Assembly: GCA_017654935.2 (NCBI GenBank)
Contig: CM065690.1
Span: forward strand, 4,642,628-4,706,627
Direction of reading: 5' to 3'
DNA length: 64,000 nt
Source of the DNA: Phymorhynchus buccinoides
Lineage: Eukaryota > Mollusca > Gastropoda > Neogastropoda > Raphitomidae
Part shown: in pieces, positions 11,033-24,000 of the stretch
Layout of the letters: every line of letters begins with the position of its first letter
Numbering within the stretch: position 1 is the first letter of the stretch
Translations under genes and position numbers: made by a program
The notes under the pieces: model-generated
What the model saw: the letters and a program-made list of their open reading frames with translations, nothing else
Told to the model about the DNA's origin: nothing
The model's database searches: none

Positions 11033-12968
11033 CATGGTGATAGCTCGCTGTGTTGCCGTAGGGAAATAGAAATATCTTGTGAGTATATCTTGTGCAGACC
11101 TTAATATCGCTGTTGCCATGGGGACAAATGTTCAGATGTATAGAGAGACCTTTAATGTGAGACACAGGACACGTCTAGTCGCAAATTCTTTCAAACGACT
11201 TTATTTGCCATGTTGAAAAAATGTAATAAATACAATTGAAACGTCAGTGTTTGCAGGCTTTTGTTAAAAAATTAACATAGGGGTGGTTAGTTGAAATCAT
11301 CAACTTATACTTAGAATACATTTCTGATTTTTTAAAATACTAAAAATGGTCGATTTATGCATTTTTTACAAGAAAAAAACTAAAAACAAATCAATTTTAT
11401 GTATATAAGTCCAATTTTTCAATTTCTACTAACCACCCCTTTCGTCAAAAAATGTATGTAAAGATCAACTATCTACATGGTTTGAACTAACCACCCCATG
11501 GTTAAAAAAAATCAAAAGAAAATGCTAATTTCTTAAAAACAATCTACCCTACCCTGCCCTCCCCTAGAATTTTTTTAGTCAAGAGCTAAATTATCTACAT
11601 GGTTTGAACCAACCACCCTCTGTCTGGAACTCTCAAAAACTATCCCTGAACCACTTGACCCCTCAAGTTATAAAACCTGGACCCCCAAAAGTAGGACCCA
11701 ATGTCTGAACTGGAGATGGATCTCTTTGCCAGAGATTCAATACAGGCCGTCATCAGGACTTAAAATGTTCCATTTCTTTTTCTGACCCCAAAAGGACCGT
11801 GTCTGAAACTGTTCAGAGCATACTAATTCAGGGCGTTTTTGAAGGAATAGTGTGTAGTAGGCCTTAGGCGGTCCTACAACTTGTGCATCAAATTGGAGTT
11901 AAACAATATGAATAGGTACAACACTATAGTAACTCCCCTTTGATGCACAAGTTCTGGAACAGCCTGTTAATCTAAGGCCAACACCAGTATTCCTCCTAAA
12001 CCTACAGTTCTAGTGGAAAGCAACATTTATTATTGGGAGCAAAATTTTTTGGTTAATCTCTGCGAGGGCATTCTACATCCCTAGTTCAGACCTTGGCTCC
12101 TTCCTGAGCCACAGAAGGGACTGTTGCTCTTGCTACCTACATACCTAACAATCCATCTAACCTAGCCTATCTTCCTACATATTCTATAGGACTCTATTAG
12201 GAGAGAAAGGGAGTAGTTTCTACCCTCCTCCAAGCCTAACAAAAAACAAAAGAACAACATCCCAAAACGCAAAACAACCACCCTCTGCCTACCTACCTAC
12301 CTATCTACCAACCTATCTAACCTAACCAGAGCTTCAGTTTGTTTTCAAACCCCACGGGCCATATGACCCCAGATTACAGAAAATGACGGGTCAATGTCCA
12401 AAATAATGGGCCAATAATGTGTCTCTGGAGTATTGCACTTAAATTCTGTGGCAGACTTCGTGAGTCAGATGACCCCTAGCTGCACTAAATGAGGGGTCAA
12501 ATCATCATCAATACGGGTCAATGACCGGGGCCCGCTGACAACCTGAAGCTCTGCCCTAACCTATCTTCTACCTGTTCTACACGAGAGAGAGGAGGGTAGT
12601 CTCTACCCCCCTCCGAGCCTAACAAAACAAAAAACCAACAATCCCAAAACAAAGCAAAACAACCCCCCTCTGCCTACCTACCTCTCCATCTAGCTAGCCT
12701 AGGTGAGGGGCAAGGAGCAGGAAGCTTCGGCACGCAGATGCACTGACGGTGCGTGCAAGAGAGCGCTGCTTCAATGTGTACACAAAGGCGGGATCCATTG
12801 CCCTCCCCGGGCATTGGTCCTTACCTCCACCCCCCGCGCGACCTCCAGTACCCCTCCCCTAACAGCCCTCCTACCCCACTCCGACAAAATAAAAGAAAGA
12901 AAAAAAGGCTACTCCCCTCCTTCCCACCCCACCCATCCTATCCCCCTTACTTACCGTTTCCTTTATTC
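11033..12968. other. Non-tandem spacer, copy A: no gene seen
   Basis: AT-rich sequence with a foldback element (11860-11979). Two imperfect ~150-bp related blocks (about 12165-12330 and 12545-12700) share CTACC...CTCC and GCCTAACAAAA motifs. Two short related blocks contain ATCTACATGGTTTGAAC (11471, 11594). I find no convincing exon. Confidence 0.6.
11860..11979. mobile_element. 120-bp foldback MITE-like element, copy A
   Basis: The ends GGCCTTAG and CTAAGGCC are inverted, and internal arms AACTTGTGCATCAAA and TTTGATGCACAAGTT pair perfectly. No coding capacity and no clear target duplication. Confidence 0.6.
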
Positions 12969-15900
12969 CAATGCACACAAAATAATCAATCACAATGCAT
13001 GGTACACAAAATAATATATCACAATGCATGGTACACAAAATAATATATCACAATGCATGGTACACAAAATAATCAATCACAATGCATGGTACACACAATA
13101 ATATATCACAATGCATGGCACACAAAATAATATATCACAATGCATGGTACACAACATGATATATCACAATGCATGGTACACAACATGATATATCACAATG
13201 CATGGTACACAACATAATATATCACAATGCATGGTACACAACATGATATATCACAATGCATGGTACACATGATATATCACAATGCATGGTACACAACATG
13301 ATATATCACAATGCATGGTACACAAACATGATATATCACAATGCATGGTACACAAAATGATATATCACAATGCATGGTACACAAAATGATATATCACAAT
13401 GCATGGTACACAACATGATATATCACAATGCATGGTACACAACATGATATATCACAATGCATGGTACACAACATGATATATCACAATGCATGGTACACAA
13501 CATGATATATCACAATGCATGGTACACAACATGATATATCACAATGCATGGTACACAACATGATATATCACAATGCATGGTACACAAATGATATATCACA
13601 ATGCATGGTACACAAAATGATATATTCACAATGCATGGTACACAGCATGATATATCACAATGCATGGTACACACATGATATATCACAATGCATGGTACAC
13701 AAAATGATATATCACAATGCATGGTACACAACATGATATATCACAATGCATGGTACACAACATGATATATCACAATGCATGGTACACAACATGATATATC
13801 ACAATGCATGGTACACAATGCATGATATATCACAATGCATGGTACACAAACATGATATATCACAATGCATGGTACACAATGATATATCACAATGCATGGT
13901 ACACAACATGATATATCACAATGCATGGTACACAACATGATATATCACAATGCATGGTACACAACATGATATATCACAATGCATGGTACACAACATGATA
14001 TATCACAATGCATGGTACACAACATGATATATCACAATGCATGGTACACAAACATGATATATCACAATGCATGGTACACAACATGATATATCACAATGCA
14101 TGGTACACAATGATATATCACAATGCATGGTACACAACATGATATATCACAATGCATGGTACACAACATGATATATCACAATGCATGGTACACAATGATA
14201 TATCACAATGCATGGTACACAACAATGATATATCACAATGCATGGTACATGATATATCACAATGCATGGTACACAACATGATATATCACAATGCATGGTA
14301 CACAAAATGATATATCACAATGCATGGTACACAATGATATATCACAATGCATGGTACACAACATGATATATCACAATGCATGGTACACAAAATGATATAT
14401 CACAATGCATGGTACACAAAATGATATATCACAATGCATGGTACACAACATGATATATCACAATGCATGGTACACAAAATGATATATCACAATGCATGGT
14501 ACACAACATGATATATCACAATGCATGGTACACAAAATGATATATCACAATGCATGGTACACATGATATATCACAATGCATGGTACACAACATGATATAT
14601 CACAATGCATGGTACACAACAATGATATATCACAATGCATGGTACACAACATGATATATCACAATGCATGGTACACAAAATGATATATCACAATGCATGG
14701 TACACAAAATGATATATCACAATGCATGGTACACAACATGATATATCACAATGCATGGTACACAACATGATATATCACAATGCATATATCACAATGCATG
14801 GTACACAAAATGATATATCACAATGCATGGTACACAACATGATATATCACAATGCATGGTACACAAAATGATATATCACAATGCATGGTACACAACATGA
14901 TATATCACAATGCATGGTACACAACATGATATATCACAATGCATGGTACACAACATGATATATCACAATGCATGGTACACAAAATGATATATCACAATGC
15001 ATGGTACACACATGATATATCACAATGCATGGTACACAAAATGATATATCACAATGCATGGTACACAAAAATGATATATCACAATGCATGGTACACAACA
15101 TGATATATCACAATGCATGGTACACAAAATGATATATCACAATGCATGGGATATATCACAATGCATGGTACACAACATGATATATCACAATGCATGGTAC
15201 ACAATGATATATCACAATGCATGGTACACAACATGATATATCACAATGCATGGTACACAAAATGATATATCACAATGCATGGTACAATGATATATCATGA
15301 TATATCACAATGCATGGTACACAAAATGATATATCACAATGCATGGTACACAACATGATATATCACATGCATGGTACACATGATATATCACAATGCATGG
15401 TACACAAAATGATATATCACAATGCATGGTACACAAATGATATATCACAATGCATGGTACACAAATGATATATCACAATGCATGGTACACAACATGATAT
15501 ATCACAATGCATGGTACACAACATGATATATCACAATGCATGGTACACAAAATGATATATCACAATGCATGGTACACAAAATGATATATCACAATGCATG
15601 GTACACAAAATGATATATCACAATGCATGGTACACAAAATGATATATCACAATGCATGGTACACAACATGATATATCACAATGCATGGTACACAAAATGA
15701 TATATCACAATGCATGGTACACAACATGATATATCACAATGCATCACAATGTACACAACATGATATATCACAATGCATGGTACACAAATGATATATCACA
15801 ATGCATGGTACACAACATGATATATCACAATGCATGGTCACAAAAATGATATATCACAATGCATGGTACACAACATGATATATCACAATGCATGGTACAC

Positions 15901-17284
15901 AATGATATATCACAATGCATGGTACACAAAATGATATCACAATGCATGGTACACAATGATATATCACAATGCATGGTACACAACATGATATATCACAATG
16001 CATGGTACACAAAATGATATATCACAATGCATGGTACACAACATGATATATCACAATGCATGGTACACAACATGATATATCACAATGCATGGTACACAAA
16101 TGATATATCACAATGCATGGTACACAACATGATATATCACAATGCATGGTACACAACATGATATATCACAATGCATGGTACACAACATGATATATCACAA
16201 TGCATGGTACACAACATGATATATCACAATGCATGGTACACAATGATATATCACAATGCATGTACACAAATGATATATCACAATGCATGGTACACAATGA
16301 TATATCACAATGCATGGTACACACAACATACACAATATATCACAATGCATGGTACACAAATGATATATCACAATGCATGGTACACAAAATGATATATCAC
16401 AATGCATGGTACACAACATGATATATCACAATGCATGGTACACAAAATGATATATCACAATGCATGGTACACAAAATGATATATCACAATGCATGGTACA
16501 CAACATGATATATCACAATGCATGGTACACAACATGATATATCACAATGCATGGTACACACATGATATATCACAATGCATGGTACACACATCACAATGCA
16601 TGGTACACAAAATGATATATCACAATGCATGGTACACAACATGATATATCACAATGCATGGTACACAAAATGATATATCACAATGCATGGTACACAACAT
16701 GATATATCACAATGCATGGTATCACAATGATGGTATATCACAATGCATGGTACACAACATGATATATCACAATGCATGGTACACAAAATAATATATCACA
16801 ATGCATGGTACACAATATATCACAATGCATGGTACACAACATGATATATCACAATGCATGGTACACATGATATATCACAATGCATGGTACACAAATGATA
16901 TATCACAATGCATGGTACACAACATAATATATCACAATGCATGGTATTGGTACACATGATATATCACAATGCATGGTACACATGATATATCACAATGCAT
17001 GGTACACAAAATAATATATCGCAATGCATGGTACAAATATCACAATGCATGGTACACAACATAATATATCACAATGCATGGTACACAACATGATATATCA
17101 CAATGCATGGTACACAACATAATATATCACAATGCATGGTACACAACATGATATATCACAATGCATGGTACACAACATAATATATCACAATGCATGGTAC
17201 ACAACATAATCTATCACAATGCATGGTACACAACATGATATATCACAATGCATGGTACACAAAATAATATATCACAATGCATAC
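12969..17284 (+). repeat. ~29-bp satellite-like array, copy A
   Basis: Roughly 145-150 units of 26-30 bp built on ATATATCACAATGCATGG plus TACACAACATG or TACACAAAATG. Each unit contains two perfect palindromes, TGATATATCA and ATGCAT. Length variation lies almost only in the A/C-rich linker. The open frames are repeat translations. Confidence 0.97.
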
Positions 17285-17550
17285 GGTATGTACACATTAA
17301 CCTTTAGCATCCTGCATTTTTTCTGACGTTCCGTACTCAGCCACTGCATTCTTCTTGAGATGGTAAAAAACGCTTACACCCACTTGATTAAAAATGCTCT
17401 AATTTTCTCTGTGTGCAGACTTGATTATTGGAATACTAATAAAGAGATGATTGAGGAAAGTTACATTCTCTCTCGCTGTTCTTCTCCTCCTTTTTCTCTC
17501 TCTCTCGTCTTTCTCTTCCTCATCCCTCCAACTCTGTCCTGCTCTCTCTC

Positions 17551-17890
17551 TCACAGTCTCTGCTCTTCTACAATGGCGTCGGCCAGGGCCCTCCACACCA
17601 GGAGGTGGCGGGGGGCTAAGGGGTTGCGCGTGGATGGAACACGTGGTGGGGATGTACCAGGGGCAGCTGCCTCTGCAGGGAAGGCATGCGCTGGAGGCGA
17701 GGCATCCTCTCCAGGAAGACCACGTGACTCTCCCCGGGGTGAGGTCCGAGATGCAGCGAGTGGCTTGCTGCAGGGAGACCATGATGACTCTCTCCGGGGT
17801 GAGGTCCGAGATGCAGCGAGGGGCTTGCTGCACGGAGAACCCACACGACCAGTCGTCCTGGGAAAAGTCCGCTGTCACCAGCAACACCGT
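17551..17890 (-). pseudogene. Last exon of Gene 2, frame-broken, copy A
   Basis: Read on the minus strand, a pyrimidine tract ending CCACAG gives an acceptor before 17890. The exon starts in phase 0, the phase at which the preceding exon ends, and reads TVLLVTADFSQDDWSCGFSV. It contains a perfect-register 60-bp tandem duplication (20 residues around RCISDLTP). Coding-like sequence then continues in a second frame (VVFLERMPRLQRMPSLQRQL) and a third (HLLVWRALADAIVEEQRL and stop TGA at 17551-17553). Three frames in one exon suggest a pseudogene or uncorrected indels. The identical pattern in copy B argues against random read error. Function unknown; it would be the C-terminal cytoplasmic part. 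Confidence 0.5.
17730..17849 (-). repeat. 60-bp tandem duplication within the Gene 2 last exon, copy A
   Basis: Two adjacent 60-bp copies both carry GGGGTGAGGTCCGAGATGCA and AGCGAG on the plus strand, with about seven differences. The period is exactly 60, so frame is kept. Copy B has the same duplication at about 44308-44427. Confidence 0.85.
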
Positions 17891-18212
17891 CTGTGGTGGG
17901 AGAGAGAGGGAGGGGAGGGGAGAGAAAGAGACGGAGAGAGAACAATTGAACACAGTTTAAACATAGGAAATGCGATGCACACATAGAAAAAAGGAAATGA
18001 TTATAGATGTACAATTATGCTGACAGCATTTCATCATGAAGGTGACATGTTGCTTAGTCAGACAGACAGAGAGAGAGAGAGGGAGAGAGAGACGAACAGT
18101 GAATAAAAAGTGAATAAAAATGAGTTTGAATTATGCAGCCCCTAGGAAAGTCAAGTTCATATGAATTGATTCAAAAACAATATTTCAATTTTAGAATATT
18201 ACTGTTAATAAT
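17891..18212. other. Intron of Gene 2, simple GA tracts, copy A
   Basis: Holds two GAGA tracts (17902-17940, 18061-18092) and unique AT-rich sequence; no gene. Copy B equivalent is 44469-44789. Confidence 0.5.
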
Positions 18213-18770
18213 TGCATGGTCGCGGAGCCAGCATGAGTAAGGTCGTAATCCTAGGACGCCACCACGTCTGTCGACCGACAGCTGCCCAGAACACACTGAC
18301 CCCCATGACTTGGACCCCAACACACCAAAGGCACAGACTGGGCGGGTCATTGAAATCGGGGTCAGTATAAGAACAGGGCATGCGTATTTTGCTATGACGA
18401 TGGACGGAGATGAGGAGGATTTCGGTGATGGTGGTGTGGAATTGCATTATGGTCTGAGACGTGACAGGGCTGTACTCTACGCTTCCCTTCATAATGATAT
18501 CCCAGCGTTCACCAGAACCGAGAACTACAGACACCTGCAGTGTTGGTCATGAAATCAGAGCAACACTCTGAATCACATCCTTTATATGGAAAAAATATCG
18601 ACTGCATGGTTTCAGTTTCAATCTGATCTTCCCACTGAGCCCGTAGAACACTCACTCTGAGTAAAGTCAGTCCAGGACAAAAAAAACATCAAGTCTTTGA
18701 TGGGATTGAAACCCGAGACCTGCCAACCACTAGTCACAAGTACCACTAGAACCACTGTGCCACTGTTCAG
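18213..18770 (-). mobile_element. tRNA-headed SINE-like element, minus strand, copy A
   Basis: On the minus strand a tRNA-like head has box A TGGCACAGTGG (18762-18752) and box B GGTTTCAATCC (18713-18703). It is followed by about 480 bp homologous to the plus-strand element at 18836-19550. It lies head to head with that element, 65 bp apart. The body is unusually long for a SINE, so it may be a composite. Confidence 0.65.
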
Positions 18771-18835
18771 TCCTACAGATACTCTCCCGTGGGGATACTG
18801 GAGGGTCTGTTTGTACAAATGGTTCCCTCACACCA

Positions 18836-19550
18836 GCCGCTGTGGCGTAGTGGTAAATTCGCGGAATACTGGCTGGGAGGTCACGGATTCGAATCTCATC
18901 AGAGGCGAGGGTTTTTTCGGTCCTGGACCGACTCCTACCCAGAGTGAGTGGCTATGGGCTCAATGTGAAACCACGCCGTCGAGATACATTCGCTTAACGG
19001 ATGCGATTCTGAGAATGTTGCTCTAATTTTATTACCAACACTGCAGGTGCCTGTAGTTCTCCGACCTGGTTAACACCGGGATATCATTATGAAAGGAAGC
19101 GTAGAGTACAGCCCTGTCACGTAGTTTCAGACCAATACGGAACTCCATTGTCATCATCATCATCATCATCAAAAAGAAAAAGAAAAATGCCTCAAATTAT
19201 ATGGCCTTGCATGCCCTGCTCTTATGGTGACCTCAGTTTCGGTTTCCAATCCAGTTCATGCCTTGGTGCGTTCGGGTCAAAGTCATGGGGATCAGTGTGT
19301 TCTGGGGAGCTGTCGATGGACGGATGTGGTGGCGCCCTCGGAGGAGGACCCGACTCACGCTAGCTCTGCGACTAAGACATTATTGTGGTCAGTAGGGGGC
19401 TTAGTAGGTGGTGTCTTGTGTACAGGCTCCACTGAACTCCACCGAAGTGGCTCAGCAGCAGTGCAAAGTCTCCTCGGATGGTTGCTTCCTGACGGCCAAA
19501 CATAGATTTGCTCCCCTTGGACTGCTGGTTTCGGACTCTGCGACTTAACT
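18836..19550 (+). mobile_element. tRNA-headed SINE-like element, plus strand, copy A
   Basis: The tRNA-like head carries box A TGGCGTAGTGG (18843-18853) and box B GATTCGAATCT (18886-18896), the pol III internal promoter pattern. The body shares CAGGTGCCTGTAGTTCT and GGGATATCATTATGA with the minus-strand partner, a TCATCATCATC plus A-rich stretch near 19150-19185, and a further 3' part that recurs alone at 47676-47868. No protein coding is supported. Confidence 0.65.
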
Positions 19551-19687
19551 TTATTTATTTAATAGGCGCATAACGGCAGCATTCGCATCTGCGCTCATAC
19601 TCGATAGGAAACTCTGAGCGATCGATGAGGAAGAAGAATCCTACAGATACAGCTAAAATCTCCCCATTGTTGCCCCTGATGACTCAC

Positions 19688-20185
19688 CTTCCAGCTGACA
19701 TCGATGCCATGCACGATGTTCTGGGCCCTGTCCATGGAAGGCTTCACGTCACTCAGCAGTGGTGTGCACGATGTTCTGGGCCCTGTCCATGGAAGGCTTC
19801 ACGTCACTCAGCAGTGGTGTGCACGATGTTCTGGGCCCTGTCCATGGAAGGCTTCACGTCACTCAGCAGTGGTGTGCACAGTGTTCTGGGCCCTGTCCAT
19901 GGTAGGCAGAGGCTCCACGTTACTCAGCAGTGTTGTGCACCATGTTCTGGGCCCTGTCCATGGAAGGCAGAGGCTCCACGTCACTCAGCAGCAGCCTCAG
20001 CTCGGGCCGGTGATGATGCAACAGGCCCACAACACGTCACGGTCCGTGTTGGCGTAGACCAGGTTGGCGTCCTTGGCGAAGTCCCTCAGCCTGTTGGGGG
20101 CGTGGTGACGTCCGAGGGCCTGCCAGGCGGTGCGCAGCCTGCTCCACTGGGAGAACACCAGGTAGGTCACCGACAGCAGGAGGAG
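19688..20185 (-). pseudogene. Penultimate known exon of Gene 2, with internal minisatellite, copy A
   Basis: On the minus strand the acceptor TTGTTGTTCAG precedes 20185 and a consensus donor TGGAAG|GTGAGT follows 19688. Both ends are phase 0. The exon starts LLLLSVTYLVFSQW, the second half of a membrane helix begun in the previous exon. It continues with a basic, probably cytoplasmic stretch (SRLRTAWQALGRHHAPNRLR, then DFAKDANLVYANTDRDVLWA) to CCIITGPS and a stop at 19997-19999. A one-base shift would allow ELRLLLSDVEPLPSMDRAQN. Five copies of a 55-61-bp repeat follow. The last is again in the starting frame and reads SDVKPSMDRAQNIVHGIDVSWK in two overlapping pieces. I do not recognise the family. 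Confidence 0.55.
19712..19990 (-). repeat. 55-61-bp minisatellite inside a Gene 2 exon, copy A
   Basis: Five units share CTGGGCCCTGTCCATGGAAG and CACTCAGCAG. Three are 55 bp and two have a 6-bp insertion (GCAGAG). 55 is not a multiple of three, so the reading frame rotates between units. Confidence 0.93.
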
Positions 20186-20567
20186 CTGAACAACAAGAAC
20201 ACGATGAAGTTCAGTAAAAAGCAAACGTGGGAAAAATGGAGCGTAAAAACAAGATGATGAAATGTCGTTGAAAGCGAATCAAAAGGAGATACAACAAGAC
20301 GAGGAAGGCTGGCTTACTGTTTTATTGTTTACATACACATCCACACACTCACAAGGACATGCATGCAAACAATGTATCAGACGCCTACACACACACACTC
20401 TCTCTCTCGCAACACTGTGACACACATAGGCTACACACAGCATACACACACACATACACACAACACATTAAAGAGAGAGGAAGAGAGAGGAGACATACAC
20501 AACACACACACACACAGAGGCTATTTGTGCGCCAGGGGGGTATATTCTGGCCCAGTCCAGAATAAAC
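20186..20567. other. Intron of Gene 2 with CA/CT simple repeats, copy A
   Basis: A polypyrimidine stretch next to the acceptor, then CA- and GA-rich simple repeats (about 20380-20515), then the gap. Copy B equivalent is 46768-47142. Confidence 0.6.
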
Positions 20568-21067
20568 NNNNNNNNNNNNNNNNNNNNNNNNNNNNNNNNN
20601 NNNNNNNNNNNNNNNNNNNNNNNNNNNNNNNNNNNNNNNNNNNNNNNNNNNNNNNNNNNNNNNNNNNNNNNNNNNNNNNNNNNNNNNNNNNNNNNNNNNN
20701 NNNNNNNNNNNNNNNNNNNNNNNNNNNNNNNNNNNNNNNNNNNNNNNNNNNNNNNNNNNNNNNNNNNNNNNNNNNNNNNNNNNNNNNNNNNNNNNNNNNN
20801 NNNNNNNNNNNNNNNNNNNNNNNNNNNNNNNNNNNNNNNNNNNNNNNNNNNNNNNNNNNNNNNNNNNNNNNNNNNNNNNNNNNNNNNNNNNNNNNNNNNN
20901 NNNNNNNNNNNNNNNNNNNNNNNNNNNNNNNNNNNNNNNNNNNNNNNNNNNNNNNNNNNNNNNNNNNNNNNNNNNNNNNNNNNNNNNNNNNNNNNNNNNN
21001 NNNNNNNNNNNNNNNNNNNNNNNNNNNNNNNNNNNNNNNNNNNNNNNNNNNNNNNNNNNNNNNNNNN
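20568..21067. other. Assembly gap, exactly 500 N
   Basis: A run of 500 N. The round number indicates a scaffolding gap of unknown true size. The left side is the end of copy A and the right side is the 15-bp array. Confidence 0.98.
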
Positions 21068-24000
21068 GATAAAGGGGGTGATGATAAAGGGGTGATGACA
21101 AAGGGGTGATGATAAAGGGGTGATGATAAAGGGGTGATGATGAAGGGGGTGATGATGAAGGGGGTGATGATGAAGGGGGTGATGATGAAGGGGGTGATGA
21201 TGAAGGGGGTGATGATGAAGGGGGTGATGATGAAGGGGGTGATGATGAAGGGGGTGATGATGAAGGGGGTGATGATGAAGGGGGTGATGATGAAGGGGGT
21301 GATGATAAAGGGGGTGATGATGAAGGGGGTGATGATAAAGGGGGTGATGATAAAGGGGGTGATGATGAAGGGGGTGATGATGAAGGGGGTGATGATAAAG
21401 GGGGTGATGAAAAAGGGGGTGATGATAAAGGGGGTGATGATAAAGGGGGTGATGATAAAGGGGGTGATGATGAAAGGGGGTGATGATAAAGGGGATGATG
21501 ATAAAGGGGTGATGGTGATGAACAAAGGGGGTGATGATGAAGGGGGTGATGATAAAGGGGGTGATGATGAAAGGGGTGATGATAAAGGGGTGATGATAAA
21601 GGGGTGATGATGAAAGGGGGTGATGATAAAGGGGGTGATGAGTAAGAGGGTGATGAAGTGTGATGTTATAACGTGTGGTGATGATGAAGGGGGTGATGAT
21701 AAAGGGGGTGACGGTAAAGGGGGTGATGACAAAGGGGGTGATGACAAAGGGGGTGATGATAAAGGGGTGATGACAAAGGGGGTGATGATAAAGGGGGTGA
21801 TGAAAAAGGGGGTGATGATAAGGGGGTGATGATACAAAGGGGGTGATAAAGGGATGATAATAAAGGGGGTGATGATTAAAGGGGGTGATGAGTGTGATGA
21901 TAAAGGGGTGATCGATAAAAGGGGGTGATGACAAAGGGGGTGATGATAAAGGGGGTGATGACAAAGGGGGAAAGTGTGGTGATAAAGGGGGTGATGATAA
22001 AGGGGGTGATGATAAAGGGGGTGATGATAAAGGGGGGTGTGATGGAAAGCGGGTGATGAAAAGGGGGTGCTGATAAAGGGGGTGATGACAGAAGGGGGGT
22101 GATGATAAAAGGGGGTGATGATGAAGGGGGTGATGGTAAGGGTGAAGATACTGGGTGATGACAGAAGGGGGTGATGATAAAGGGGGTGATGACAAAGGGG
22201 GTGATGTCAAGGGGGTGTATGATAAAGGGTGTGGGTGAGTGATAAAGGGGGTGATTGACAAAGGGGGTGATGATAAAGGGGGTGATGATAAAAGGGGGTG
22301 ATGATAAAAAGGGGTGACCAAAGGTGGTGATGAAAGGGGGTGATGATAAAGGGGGTGATGATAAAGGAGGTGATGATAAAGGGGGTGATTTGATAAAGGG
22401 GTGATGACAAAGGGTGTGATGATAAAGGGGTGATGATAAAGGGGGTGATGATAAAGGGGGTGATGATAAAGGGGGTGATGACTAAAGGTGATGTAAAGAT
22501 GATGATAAAGGGGGTGATGATAAATGGGGTGATGATAAAGGGGTGATGATAAAGGGGTGATGATAAAGAGGGTGATGAAAAAGGGGGTGATGATAAAGGG
22601 GTGATGATAAAGGGGGTGATGATAAAGGGGTGATGATAAAGGGGTGATGAAAAAGGGGGTGATGATAAAGGGGGTGATGTGATGAAAGGGGTGATGACAA
22701 AGGGGGTGGATGGTAAAGGTGATGAAAAGGGGGTGATGATAAAGGGGTGATGATAAAGTGGGGTCGCATGATGATACGGGTAGTATGATGAAGGGGGTCG
22801 ATGATGAAGGGGTCGATGATGAAGGGGGTGATGTATGAAGGGGGCTGATGATTGAAGGGGGTGATGATTGAAGGGGATGATGATAAGGGGGTGATGATAA
22901 AGGGGTGATGACAAAGGGGGTGATGATAAAGGGGGTGATTATAAAGGGGTGATGATAAAGGGGTGATGATAAAGCGGAGGGTGATGATAAAGGGGGTGAT
23001 GATAAAGGGGGTGATGATAAAGGGGATGACTAGCATAAAGTGATGATAAAAGGGTGATAAAGGGGTGATGATAAAGGGTGTGATGATAAAGGGGTGATGA
23101 TAAAGGGGTGATGATAAAGGGAGTGATGATGACAAAGGGGGTGATGATAAAGGGGGTGATGATAAAGGGGGTGATGACAAAGGGGGTGATGATAAAGGGG
23201 GTGATGATAAAGGGGGTGAGGACAAAGGGGGGATGGTGGAAGGGAGTGATGAGGAAAAGGGGGTGATGATAAAGGTAGGGATGATAAGGGGGTGATGATA
23301 AAGGGGGGTGATGATAAAGGGGGGTGATGATAAAGGGGTGATGATAAAGGGGGTGATGATAAAGGGGGTGATGATAAAGGGGTGGATGATAAAGGGGTGA
23401 TGATAAAGGGGTGATGATAAAGGGGGTGATGATAAAGGGGTGTGATGATAAAGGGGTGATGAACAAAGGGGGTGATGATAAAGGGGTGATGATAAATGGG
23501 GTGATGATAAAGGGGGTGATGATAAAGGGGTGATGACAAAGGGGTGATGATAAAGGGGTGATGACAAAAGGGGTGATGATAAATGGGGTGATGACAAAGG
23601 GGGTGATGACAAAGGGGGTGATGATAAAGGGGTGATGATAAAGGGGGTGATGATAAAGGGGTGATGATAAAGGGGGTGATGATAAAGGAGGGTGATGATA
23701 AAGGGGGTGATGGTAAAGGGGGTGATGATAAAAGGGGTGATGATAAAGGGGTGATGATAAAGGCGGTGATGATAAAGGGGGTGATGATAAATGGGTGATG
23801 ATAAAGGGGGTGATAAAGGGGGGTGATGATAAAGGGGGTGATGACAAAGGGGGTGATGATAAAGGGGGTGATGATGAAGGGGGTGATGATAAAGGGGGTG
23901 ATGATAAAGGGGGTGATGATAAAGGGGTGATGATAAAGGGCGGAGGGGATAAAGGGATGATGATAAAGGGGGGGGTGATGATAAAGGGGGTGATGATAAA

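Noticed and set aside
12703..13043. Open frames of about 100 codons before the 29-bp array (and 39510-39850)
   Set aside because: Pro-rich, overlap one another in two frames, run into the satellite, no splice or domain signal.
13510..16421. Short open frames in the 29-bp arrays (also 40627-41797)
   Set aside because: Repeat translation; linker indels break every frame.
9113..17284. Regular direct repeats resembling a CRISPR array
   Set aside because: Head-to-tail units with no unique spacers, no cas genes, eukaryotic context.
18310..18552. 80-residue plus-strand open frame (and 44874-45137)
   Set aside because: It lies antisense within the SINE-like element and is changed by indels between copies.
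18836..18900. A functional tRNA gene
   Set aside because: Box A and box B are present, but the sequence lacks a clean cloverleaf and is followed by a repeat body shared with a neighbouring element; it is a SINE head.
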